DNA of 38,019 nucleotides from Branchiostoma floridae (lineage: Eukaryota; Chordata; Leptocardii; Amphioxiformes; Branchiostomatidae), in assembly GCF_000003815.2 (NCBI RefSeq), contig NC_049985.1, positions 14,542,480 through 14,580,498 of the forward strand, given 5' to 3'. The position numbers and the translations under genes were made by a program. Of this stretch, positions 11,377-21,641 are shown one piece after another (position 1 is the first letter of the stretch; each line of letters begins with the position of its first letter). The notes under the pieces were generated by a model. The model saw only the letters and a program-made list of their open reading frames with translations. It was not told the DNA's origin and did not search any database.

Positions 11377-11807
11377 AACACACACAAACACACACACACA
11401 AACACATGCACACATGAAAACACAAACACTTGTGTGTGAGCGCCCATGTATACACAGAGATACTCTCTCTTCGGCTCTTGTCGTCTCGTGAGACGGTCGA
11501 AACGTGAAGTACTCACCAGAACGTGAAATATATATATCTATGTTTAACTGTTACTTCCTACTTTACTACAAATTTGTCTACTTGCTCAGGAGTGTCAGTG
11601 GCTGACGCTACAGATGAAGCGTTGACCTACATGAAGAGACGAGTGAACGGCACAGGGGGCTGCATTGTTATCGGCAGGGACGGGCAGACTGCGGTCAAGT
11701 GCACAGACAATAGGATGATGCCCTGGGCGATATTCCAGGGCGACAAAGTCAAGTTCGGGATAAATCAGGGAGAACAGTTTGAGGGTACATGCATCTCACA
11801 AGTATAG
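5899..11807 (+). CDS. ASRGL1: Isoaspartyl peptidase/L-asparaginase (Ntn hydrolase)
   Basis: Hydrolyses L-asparagine and isoaspartyl dipeptides; an N-terminal-nucleophile hydrolase that cleaves itself into alpha and beta chains. Seven exons join in phase: 5899-6033, 7583-7664, 9302-9444, 10160-10329, 10711-10829, 10961-11071, 11590-11807, giving 325 residues (human ASRGL1 is about 308). Family signatures in order: LIVHGGAGP near the N-terminus, EGGSALDAV (about 49-57), GDVEMDA and the MDG loop, then [10 protein letters not shown] with nucleophile Thr181, ATSTGG (196-201), GRVGDSP (208-214), [12 protein letters not shown] and TGHGE (232-236). All introns have GT-AG ends. The start is the first ATG before VLIVHGGAG; no signal peptide is visible, so it is probably cytosolic. 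Asp precedes the cleaved Thr, as in aspartylglucosaminidase, where human ASRGL1 has Gly. Introns hold a SINE and MITEs; a 118-bp MITE begins 20 bp after the stop. No canonical AATAAA was found downstream. Confidence 0.95.
6601..6750. repeat. Inverted repeat in asparaginase intron 1
   Basis: CTTTGTGTCTTAGGGATTTT near 6601 is matched in reverse complement by AAAAATCCCTAAGACA near 6730-6745. The 15-16 bp arms lie about 110 bp apart, consistent with a small MITE or a transcribed hairpin. No coding content. Confidence 0.5.
8211..8546 (-). mobile_element. tRNA-headed SINE, short copy, in intron 2
   Basis: On - the element starts at 8546 with GGGACCGAGTAGCACAGTGG, which holds a good RNA polymerase III A box (TAGCACAGTGG). 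A B box GGGTTCGAATCC follows about 50 bp later. The body matches 1773-2262 and the 3' end is a (GAT)n tail at 8211-8222. Insertion is antisense to the asparaginase gene. Confidence 0.8.
8825..9222. mobile_element. MITE with AAGGTTTC ends, intron 2
   Basis: The left end reads AAGGTTTCTGGGTTGGCTAA followed by ATTGGCATTG. The right end (about 9195-9222) is its reverse complement with one mismatch. Inside, ATTGATATCTG and CAGATATCAAT form a second nested inverted repeat around 8851-8950. Length about 400 bp. Confidence 0.75.
9540..9571. repeat. (GT)n/(GTTT)n microsatellite
   Basis: A short GT run followed by about six GTTT units in intron 3 of the asparaginase gene. Confidence 0.8.
11284..11415. 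repeat. (CA)n microsatellite
   Basis: A long, slightly interrupted CA/ACAA tract in the last intron of the asparaginase gene. It explains the low-complexity open frames on both strands here. Confidence 0.95.
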
Positions 11808-11827
11808 AAACGTAAATATATGATGAC

Positions 11828-11945
11828 TAGCCTCCAAAGCAGGCTCTCAAGGCCTTTTGCTGGCCAATTATTCTTGTACTTGTACTTTTTGTTGCTTGTG
11901 TCGGCGGCCCCGAAAGAAAGCCTAGAGAGCCCGCTATAGAGGCTA
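11828..11945. mobile_element. 118-bp MITE in asparaginase 3' UTR
   Basis: TAGCCTCCAAAGCAGGCTCTC at the left is matched by GAGAGCCCGCTATAGAGGCTA at the right (reverse complement, three mismatches). The element begins 20 bp past the stop codon, so it is probably part of the transcript. Confidence 0.75.
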
Positions 11946-12510
11946 CATGATGACGATGATAAAACACCGTTACTGTTGTCCTCTTCAGCATAGATTTACT
12001 GAGACAAAGTTTCCAAAATGAGATCAAACCAAGCTTTTATGTCATTTTATGCTATATTCATTTGTCTTTTAATTACATATGTTATGTAAGGTGTAAAAAT
12101 AAGGAGAGATGAAATAATTGGCAATATATACATATATACATGGATATCATACGTTTCAGAGAATAACAATAATTGTGATATGGCATAAGCCAACTTGCGA
12201 CAAGGAAAAGACGTAACATACCATCACCTTACTTGTGGCGGAAAGAAGCTTTAAAACGGTGCCTATATCTTACGTATAAAGTTATTGCTGATATACCGTT
12301 ACACACAAATGTTACACATGGCACATCTCTGAGACAAAACAAAAGGTGCACAAAATGTTCATAAAATGTATTGATCAGAACTATTAGCCTTGACGTGATT
12401 CTTATTTTATCCATCTACTTAACTCTCAGCTATTCCACTGATTTCCAAATTGAGCCCTTCTAAAGTCATAAACAACTAGAGTTCAACGAACCCATCTCTT
12501 CGCCAAATAA

Positions 12511-12604
12511 TCATGCCTTTATTCAAGACTTTAAGGTCTTATTCATGTATTACTAAATCATGCCTTTATTTAAGACTTTAAGGTCTTATTCATGTATTAC
12601 TAAA
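12511..12604. repeat. 47-bp tandem duplication
   Basis: Two almost identical 47-bp units, each starting TCATGCCTTTATT and containing the palindrome AAGACTTTAAGGTCTT. Confidence 0.9.
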
Positions 12605-12889
12605 TAGTACCTACCCCCAAACCCCACAAATGCTACCAAAACAAGACCTAATTGTACAAGATGACCTGATAGCACCCCTGGTCAATCAGAATTTCAAGCT
12701 TTCCAGTGTCCAGCTCACGGCTTGTCAGTGTTTCCTCCAGCAAAAACATCTGTCAAACAGATGTGTCCATAGATATAGGTCAAGTGAGATACATGTATAT
12801 ACAAAACAGTTTATTTCTGTTCATTGGCCACTGATTACAATTAAATGCATCTTTCCATGTAGATTATTATTTTAAGTACTCATTCTATC

Positions 12890-13600
12890 TACATACCAAA
12901 AAATCCTGATGATCCGTCAACACGTTCTCGAGTTATTCTCGTTCAAAGTTTGAAAGGAAATCGGTGCCTGCAGTTCCCAAAAAGCCGCTAGGGGGTCCAA
13001 ACTCACAGCACTTACTCTCTGCCCCAAGGGCTATCTACCACTCAAAAATCATGACCACAGCATATCCAAAACACGAAGTGTCAAAAATAAAAGTTTTGCT
13101 GCAGTACCTTAGGCAGTTACTAGGGGGCCCATTATCGAACTTGACCTTCGTTTTCTTGACCCCCACCCACCTACCAAATATCATCAGGATCCATTCAAGG
13201 GTTCTCGAGTTATCTTGCTTACAGACAAATGCACTTACATACAAATCCCGCTACAGCGCCGTAGGTAAGAGCCAGGTAAACCATTTTCGCACTTGACCTT
13301 CCTCTCCAAAACCGCTACACACCTACCAAGTTTCTTGAAAATCGCCCAGCTAGATTTTGACTTATGCTGCCCAAAACAAACTGCAAAAAACATACCAAGC
13401 TCGCTGCAGTACCGTAGGAAAACGCCAGGTAAACCGTTTTCGAACTTGGCATTCCTTTCGACAACCGCTACACACCTACCAAAAATCACAAAGTTCCATC
13501 CACAATTTCTCGAGTTATATGCTGTTGACCTACATACAGACCCAAGTCAAACAAAAACATACTCTATCGCCATTGGCGAAGAGAAAAAGGATTACTCGAC
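12890..13600. repeat. Interspersed tandem-type repeat inserted in gene A 3' flank
   Basis: Successive units share blocks such as CTGCAGTACC, ACACACCTACCAA and TTCTCGAGTTAT, spaced about 150-190 bp. A diverged relative occurs at 26868-26995. The left duplicated block (4537-5392) lacks this material, so it was inserted into the receptor 3' flank after or separately from the duplication. Short ORFs on both strands here are repeat-derived. Confidence 0.65.
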
Positions 13601-14512
13601 GTAAAATAAAGCATACATTCACAATAATGTAACATAGAATAGCAACCACCAAACATAGGCAACCCAACCTATTGGAGTTATTGGACAGTAATGTATCATT
13701 TTACCACATTTCACCACCACAACACATGATAATGGTTATCGTGAAAAACAACAAATCTACAATAACATCTGTTTTGCTGCACAGTACAATATTTCACACT
13801 TAAACTGGTACATGGGTGTTACGTACCACACAGAAATGGATATGCAATAGTGTTCGGCATCCTGCATGGCATCGGACAATATCTTACAACTTTACTTATA
13901 TGTACATTTAGGATATCTCTTGGACAACATACCAGCAAAGGCCGTTTTAATCCTACATTCATAAGAAATTCCCCCTTTGAGCAGTTTCTCATCATACTTC
14001 AGTTTCTACCTTGCTCCTGTTATCCTGGTTTTCGGTTCTAGCAGGGTGAACCACATGTACAGTGGGCGACAGATTCTGGGGATCGCCTTCGAGCAGACCA
14101 GTAGTTTCTAAGTGTGGCTTGTCGAGTGGAGAAGCCAAACCAATGGTCTCTCCAGACGCGGATGTAGCCACAGACAACTGACTACCATTGGGACTCCCCG
14201 GCCCTAACCCACTGTCTGTACTATTGGAAGCAATTGACAGGGGGCGTTGTTGCAAGTGAGTCTCGATAAGTGTAGCCAAATCAGAGCGTTCAATTTTCTT
14301 CAGGATCTGAGCTAGTTCTTGTAACATTTCGCTGCTCGATTGTCGCATTTTCTGTGCGCGCAGCTCCATGTACATCAGGAGACAATGCGTAGGGCTGTCA
14401 AACCTTTGATCTAACAAAGTCCGCTGAAAACTGTCAAATCCCAGCTCATCCGCAAACGATCTAAAGTCATTGCCGGTGTCAACTTTTACATCAAGACGTG
14501 AGATTAGCTTTT
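13601..14512 (-). repeat. Duplicated block, right copy
   Basis: The part of gene A's terminal exon and 3' flank that also exists at 4537-5392. A short further piece of the same homology is at 12425-12478, beyond the inserted repeats. The two blocks are direct repeats flanking the asparaginase gene. Confidence 0.85.
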
Positions 14513-17500
14513 CTTGTAGGTCCTGTGAGATAGCCTTCGGCTGGAATGTAGATCTAGGGATAGATAGATAGTATAGGAACGATTCAGGAGTGGGGGACTG
14601 CTCTGATGAAAGGAACTGTTCTATCGCTGAACATCCGTGAGGACAAGGATGATAAGGAGTATATTTCTCTTCACTAGACGTTAAACTTAGTAGAAAATCA
14701 AACTCCGCGACGGAGGAACTGGATTTCTGCGAAGCGACCACATGGACAGATGCACAACTGGTGTCCTGGGAGACAGCACGCAAGTGAAAGGCCACGTACG
14801 GATTGCTGTTCTGCTGAACAGCCGTGTATCCGATCATCTTTTTGTGCTGTGTAATAATTTCCCATCCATCTGTCGCATTCAAACTCATTTTAACCTTGAC
14901 ATCCTTGTCATTGCTGACAAATCTTATTTCTTTGGGTGGACATTTTAAATGGAAGCCATGCTCGCGTTCCTGAGCTTCAATTTCATTCAGTGACTCAGGA
15001 GTATCGTTAACGCAAAACACGTGGACCTCGAAAAACCTGTCTAGCTTTGAAAAAATCATGATTTTGACTTGCTTGGATTTTGCTTTCAACCCAAAGAGGG
15101 TGAAATGGGAAGTGTACACAAGGCACTCGCCGCCTTTGACCATGTAGCTCACCCCACAATTACCGTCCAAGCTGGCTTCCCGCCATTTTGGGGCTTCATC
15201 TAGTGACGTGTCACTTACTAGAAGTGTGACGTCAGATGACGTCACGTCCCCACAGTGTGGAAAGCTCAGCAAGGCAGGGTTCTGAAAGGATACTCCATGT
15301 GGACTACACGAAATTATGGGACTGACAAGTGATTCACCCTTTGCAAGCGCGGGCAAGTACTTGGGATTTTTTAGAACAGCAAGCTCTATGTCAGTATCTC
15401 TTTCAACACTGTCAATGAAAAGGTACGTATCCAATGCAGGGAGCCCAAGGCAACCACCACTCACACCAAGTGTAGCATTTGCAACGTCTACCCAAAGTTT
15501 GTTATGCTTAAACATGCCAACCTCTGCAGGGTTAGCATATACGTTAACATCCCCTTCCATAGTATTAAACTGTGGCGACTGTACTATCTCTATAGGACTC
15601 AGAGACTCTGTTAAGGACGGGTTCCTACTGTCCACATCGCTACTGTCCTGATCAGATGACGCCACATCACAGCCTGAGTCTGTACTTAACTCAGTTCCTT
15701 GCCGTCTAAGGGTTGAGATGATATCCGATGACAGCTCGTCTGTAAGAGACACCCTGCCTCCACACCCATCTCCATGGATATCATCGTCGGTACGTCCTGG
15801 GCCTTCACAATCTGGTTCACGACTTGAAGGTCTACACGGGGGTTCAAACAGACAGATACTTTAGCATAAACAACAATGTATTCAGCCATCTTTAACCGTC
15901 ACTAACATGTGTCAATATGTGTTATTAAACGTTAATCAGACAAGCTACTGATGGTCTTGGGTTCTGATTGATGTGTCTCATGGTCTGCATATTTCGTATA
16001 TCATAAGACATAACTCGATTCAATGCAAATGTTATTGTTGATGGTATGTAGTTATTTTCTATTGTTAGTCTAGAGTACCCCTTAAAGAGGAAATATGGTG
16101 ACAATGCAAGCAAGCGTAACGTTATAGGGAGTCAAAATTAAAGTTGTTAGGACTGACCTCGCTTTCCGCCGGCGCAGGCGAAACGTTGTTAGAGTCAGAC
16201 CCAGCAAGGAGAACAGCACGACAGCGCTAGCTGAAATACCGATGAAGATCGGTAGGTGCGGTGTCGTGATGGGTGCAATGGCCACTTCTGGGGTGCTGGG
16301 AACGACAGTTGCTGTATGATAAGCTCTAGTTGTCAGTACTTCTTCCATGGACGACTCGCTCCTCCACACGAAGGTAGAAGCTGAATGGTGATGGAGAAAA
16401 CGGAATGTTGGTCAGAGGAAAACATTTGCTACAATGACATAAAAATGGTGCTTTGGGACACAAAACCGTAGGTAGTCAGTTTAAGGTAATGTAGTATATA
16501 GTTCTGCAAAAAGCATATGATAGAAACATTTAGATTAGATAAACAAAAGCATATACAATTAGGTGTCCTCAAAGCCTAAGTATAAAGCCATCCACCTTTA
16601 AGATCCGTACGGATGAGAACGGATGCTACCATAATACATCTTATACAGACATAACATCTAAAATGTTCTATCAACTCACCTTCCCATGCTGTTTCATGGA
16701 CGCAAGTCCCCATGAATGTAAAGAAGCTAAAAAACAATATAGAAACAAAAAATGTCATAAATAAATTTGTTTCAATTATACTTGAACTATAAGTTTTGCC
16801 TTCAATATGAGATCTCGAGATGACATCAAATGCCTGTGTTGAAGTTATTTACTAGTTGTTGGCACACGTGTTTCTACTAAATAATAAATTCAATTGGCCA
16901 ATAGGCCGATCCTGAGAGCCCGACTTAATTAACAGCTCAACCAATGATAGCAAGGCAATTATCGGTTCGACCAATAAGAGACCAAGTTACATTACCGTCA
17001 AATATTTGCATTTTGGTGTTTCTATTTTGCATGTGTATGTTTGGGCGCAGGTGGGTGGTTCTGACAAGACTTACCCTTCTAGACAGTCGCCGCATTCTGT
17101 CTGTGAGGCAGCTGTACACGGCTTCCACTCTGTTCGGTACACTGTGGTACAGTTTAGACATGGCAAACACTCTGTCTGGAAACCATATCCGCATTCTCTG
17201 CTCTTGTAGGAACGTTCTGGACAGTCCTGTAGTCAGAAAACATGGGGATATGTTTACCTCCGTGAAACGGGGTCTTGTACTGACTGCATCTTGTTTGTCC
17301 GGGCGATGTCTATCAACAAGATAACTAGAGAACGACCGGATGGATTGCTGTGATACTTGGTAAGTGGTATATATTTATAAGACAACGAAATGAATTGCTA
17401 TTAATTATTCCCCCTAGCGACGTTTTATGCTACTGCAGAGGAGCTCTTGGTTTTGATATCTCGTGTTCTGGGCATGTCGTGGTCATAATTTTGAGTAGTA

Positions 17501-18194
17501 GATAATGTTAGCTGTTGTTGATACTTTCTTTGTTCAGAGCATCACACATATTCAAGTCTTTTTAACTGTACTTCAATACCTTCACGTGTTTGCCACAATT
17601 CGCCTTACTCCAACTGTTTATATATGAGTTTTGAATTTACCTAGAATAATGAACAACTTACCCGTTCAGGAGGACATTTGACGCATTCCCGGTTATCGTC
17701 GAGGTATCTCTTTGGTGACTTGCACGTTGAGCGCGAAGATGCCTGTGAAATATACGGAGATATATGTTTTACTGACATCCACCGTAACGGTTTCACTTAC
17801 ATTTATTCAATCGTAATATCCTTTATTGCACATTCATGCCCTATCGGGCTAAGTACAGGGGTTTAATTAGATACAAAGGGTAGTAATACAGTACACATGG
17901 TTTCTAAGACTAATCTAAAACATGGCTTCAAAAACTATCCTAATACATTTGTTCGGCTTTTTAGTCCTCCTTGTAAAATAATTTGTGAGAAGTTGTTTCT
18001 TTTGTGCTTTCTACATAAGGCAATGCATATGTCAGTAACATTTTTATAGAAAAGAAACAGAGGAAATGTAGAAAATACAATATTTGTACTCAAGTTATAT
18101 CAATATCAAATATGATATTTGTACTCACGCTTTGTATTGAAATCAGGACAAGGACTGCTAGAATGGACTTCAGATGTCTTTGTAGCCAAAACAT
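13992..18194 (-). CDS. TNFR-type receptor with ZU5-UPA-death cytoplasmic tail
   Basis: Exons in order of transcription: 18194-18129, 17742-17662, 17226-17075, 16726-16680, 16380-16158, 15831-13992; all phases agree, about 802 residues. Residues 1-22 are a hydrophobic signal peptide. An EDAR/TROY-like cysteine-rich ectodomain follows (RYLDDNRECVKCPPE, CGYGFQTECLPC, then ECGDCLEGFF) with 12 cysteines. A TM segment lies at about 158-182, closed by RLRRRK. The last exon encodes ZU5 (about 286-438; SPIISCSPHGV, FPHCGDV), UPA (about 444-572; VHVFCVNDTPESL) and a UNC5-type death domain (about 630-718), then a Ser-rich tail ending ETEV. The terminal acceptor could instead be at 15858, same phase, adding nine residues. 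Known: UNC5 and UNC5CL carry ZU5-UPA-DD; EDAR binds a TNF ligand. Inferred: a cell-surface receptor linking TNF-type binding to UNC5-type signalling. The TM exon ends in phase 2, where C and D end in phase 1. No cDNA proof of the TM-to-ZU5 junction. Confidence 0.85.
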
Positions 18195-18803
18195 GTTCTT
18201 TGTGTCTACAGTTTACCTGAAAGAATGATGTACATGGTGTCAGGACCTGTCAACGGTTTGATGTGATGAAAACTTATAATAATGTCATGACGACAAATCA
18301 CATCCTTTGAAATATTTAAAAATTCGTTTCGTTTTCGATCATTATACCAGGAGAAATAACAAATACACTATTTGCATGTATCCGTTAACTTAAAGTATAC
18401 ATATACAAAGTTCCTACACTTTTGATAATGCATGTCTGATAAGAGCTGACAAACAACACTTGAAAAGAGGAAGAGAATTTGATTAAGTAATTAATTAGGT
18501 AATCAAGTAGTCTATGCCCCAACTGGGTAAGAACTTCAAATGCAGATAGCGTTTTGTTTGTTTACCGTGTATTGTGCTCTTGTGTATATTTTCCTGACTC
18601 CGGTAGAATTCTAGACATTTCTATGCTCGGATGTAACTGACACTTACTTCCTGTTTATCAAGTGCCAACTTCGGCACGTACCCGGCCACACCTGAGTTCG
18701 TGACATTTCGCAACCCAACAGTCGTCTCAACTTAGGGCACACTTTTACGTCGAGTTGTACTTTTAGTGACCATTTAGTATATCGATCATACTAAGCACTT
18801 ACC
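18195..18803 (-). other. 5' UTR and first-intron region of gene A
   Basis: On -, the ATG exon is preceded by TTTCAG at 18222-18217, a likely acceptor. A strong donor, CAG|GTAAGTGC, lies at 18803/18802 and may end a noncoding first exon reading upward toward about 19.1 kb. TTTCAG is directly followed by GTAAAC, so this site could also act as a donor; the transcript is needed to decide. Confidence 0.45.
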
Positions 18804-19160
18804 TGATAAAGTAACGATATATAGTTCGTTTGACGTCGACTGTGGACACAACTCAGTCTGTGATTTGTGACACCGAAAAAGAAAAGATAACATTCCTTCC
18901 TTTGAAATGGTGAAATGAAGTGATAACTAAATGATTTTCGATCTTCCCAATCTAAGCTATGCATATTATTACTAACGTAATAATATTACTAACCTAGGTA
19001 CCTTGTACTCACTCTTGAAACGTTGGGCCCACCGAAGGTAGGTTTAAGTTGCTATGTACTAGGACAGCGCTTGCTTCCGATTCTTACTGCTTGTGTCTGA
19101 GTGAAGAGTGAGACAAAATCAGTGCCTAATGAGTATTGTGTGATCACATGACAAACATCT

Positions 19161-19251
19161 GACCAATAGCAGACCGTTTTAAGTCCATGACGTCTAAAGA
19201 GCATGTCGTCACCACCCGGGATTTTCCGGGGCTAGTGGTGGGGGAATCCCC
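19161..19251. promoter_or_regulatory. kappaB-like pair with CCAAT/CRE-like sites upstream of gene A
   Basis: GGGATTTTCC at 19218-19227 and GGGGAATCCC(C) at 19241-19251 both fit the NF-kappaB consensus GGGRNWYYCC, 23 bp apart. A CCAAT box lies at 19163-19167 and a TGACGTCT half-CRE at 19188-19195. The group is about 1 kb upstream of the receptor ATG and close to its presumed noncoding first exon. Confidence 0.45.
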
Positions 19252-21641
19252 TTTAGTGTTTCTCTTAGACAATTACTTCCTTTAACACCCTATGAAACTG
19301 CCCAAGGGTTACAGACTGTGGCTGTCTAGTTGAAAAACAAGTGAGTCATGTACAGTACCGCGTTATGTACCTATTAGGGCGTCCGCCTTAACCAATGTTT
19401 CACTGTGGACTTGTTGCGCTGTAAGGCGGAAATAAAAGGAGAACAAAATTCTGTCCTGTCATCGAGGTAGACATGTTTGTGTGCAGAAGTTTTCTAAAAC
19501 TACCGGGCCATTTGAAGACTCTTAGTCCATTCCACAAAGAGTACTAGTATACCGTTGTCTTGCCGACGATTCCGCAACACATGACCAGGACTACACAACT
19601 TCCGGTCGGCCTGCCTTGGTGCCAACTTTGGCACGGTAGACTGAACTTCGGGTAAAATGGGCACCTGTAATCTGATCTCATTATGTCTGCCCAATACCAA
19701 AAGAATACTCTAAGCAGAAGTTGGTGTGAAATATTTTATCATATGACCTGTTATTCGTCCCCACCGAGTGCGGATAGAAACGGGAATGTGATTGTTAAAA
19801 GTCAGTCTTCCCCACCAACCTCTGCTTGGAGTATACAGGAAGACGATGTCCGTGGGCGGCGACGTGGACTTTGACCCCGTTACGTCATCGGAAACTCCCG
19901 CGGTAACTACCCATTGTAACTACCCACCTTTCTTTTCGAATAAGAAGGACAAGATATGCGTGGAAAGATCAATTATAAAAATGACTTTTCAAATCATTAT
20001 CTTTTTCAGATGCATCCCATAAGACACAAATGGGTTGTGCTGATCCCGTTGCAACTTGATTAATCTAAGCCACACAGTACAGATGACATAAAAAATGCTG
20101 AAATGTGTGATATACGGTAGTTACCAAATAAAGCACTCCCTGTATATCTTAAGAAATAATGATTAGCGGTTTTTGTTTTGTCCACGTCGATCGCTACCAC
20201 GTCATCAGTCGTTGCTTAGCTACCAGATTTATTCCATTATGTATAAGAGCTTGATTTTCTTTTGCATGTGTGCAGTTCGCACGGCCGTATGTTCCTGTTT
20301 GGTATCGTTAGTACGAACCACGCAACGTACAAGCACTTCACAGAGCAAGGAAATTATCATGTTTAAAAGACAGAGAGAGGGAGAGACAAATAGACGCAGA
20401 GAGAGACATATATAGAGAGAGGGAGAGAGACGGATCGGACACAATTAGGTACGTACGATTGTCATCATATCTAATGTTTAATCTATGCGTGATAGCAACA
20501 CTTTAATATGTGAATCGTACATAGCTTGAGAGTTACTTGCTACGCATACACGCATACCTCTTTTTTATGTATCATTGAAACAGCATCGTAGCTATCTGCT
20601 TTTCACTCCATCGCAGTTTATTCTGATGAAGTATCAATTTATAATGTTTTCAACCCTTGATACCGTCCAAACACGCGCGGAAACGCAGGATTATGTAGAA
20701 TACTACTATTCTCTATCAGCGTACTGTTGGGGGAAAATGAGGGGTAATAGATTAGCCAAGATGATTTATACGATGTGGAAAGAACTTACTGTGATCATTC
20801 TATCAAAGACTGAATTGGTTCAAGTTCAGCCACGACAATGTTGTAATCGCATACAGGTTTGTACACAGGGAAATGTTGTCGTGTCCGCAGTTGAATGTAA
20901 ACAATACCCTGCTTTAGTTGACAGAACAAGCCACGTAGCATACACCATCCAACACATGGCCAACAACCTACTAGTATTGTATTTGTCTCTGCTAGTATCA
21001 AGCTTGTTAGGTTGCGAGTAATGGTGTCGTTAACGTTGTTGTCTGGTGACTAAGATCTCAATGTTGGCTGGTGAATATTTTTTAAACAACGACTTCTCTT
21101 CTGGGACAATAGTTTATTCAATGTACATACTGATCATAGGTCTATGCTACAGGCATGGCAAGTGCTTTATAAGGTGTAAAATATCCCAATACTGTTGCAC
21201 AAATAAAGTCAAAGATAGAGCTGTACAGATGTAACTACATTACTCAGATATGGACTAATAATTACACAAAATGGTACATGGCACGCAAGCCCTCATTTAA
21301 AATCTATAGGAGAAGCAATCAATCAATCGATCAAACAGGTTCAACACTCTGTACAATCATGCAGTTCACATCAGCAAAATCTATCAAGATCTATTTCAAT
21401 ATTATTTACATCATAAGCTAAAAGTGCCATTGCCTACAGACGTTTAAGCTACATCGTAGTTTTGTATATTTTGTAAACAAGGTATGGCAACACCTGGACT
21501 TATTGCTCTATTTCTTATATGATTTATGAATCTTATATTCATTTGTTTGTCTCAGGTACTATAATTCTTAAGGATTCTTATATATAATAATTCTTATATT
21601 ACGTTCGCCCTACAAAACTTGATTTGGTTTGGTTTGTTACA
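19252..21641. other. Intergenic region between genes C and A
   Basis: No gene is supported. The stretch holds a GA-rich low-complexity run (20369-20430), an unrecognised 148-codon open frame on + (20575-21021), and a TTTATT at 21113-21118 that on - reads AATAAA and could serve as poly(A) signal for gene C, about 520 bp past its stop. Confidence 0.5.
20369..20430. repeat. GAGAGA low-complexity run
   Basis: Purine-rich (GAGAGA)n interrupted by short ACA/ATA pieces in intergenic DNA. Confidence 0.85.

Noticed and set aside
11180-11516. Open frames of Thr/His or Cys/Val repeats on both strands
   Set aside because: They translate the CA/TG microsatellite and are not genes.
12964-13632. Several 80-110 codon frames on both strands
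   Set aside because: They fall in the interspersed repeat inserted in the gene A 3' flank, and the repeated units share the same peptide pieces.
15686-15889. 67-codon frame upstream of the ZU5 exon as a separate gene start
   Set aside because: It overlaps the ZU5 exon in another frame. Two acceptors (15831, 15858) give an in-phase join to the TM exon, which explains the region better.
20575-21021. 148-codon open frame on + between genes C and A
   Set aside because: It is long for a chance frame but has no recognisable domain, no clear signal peptide, no splice or promoter context and no codon pattern that stands out. Kept only as a mention.
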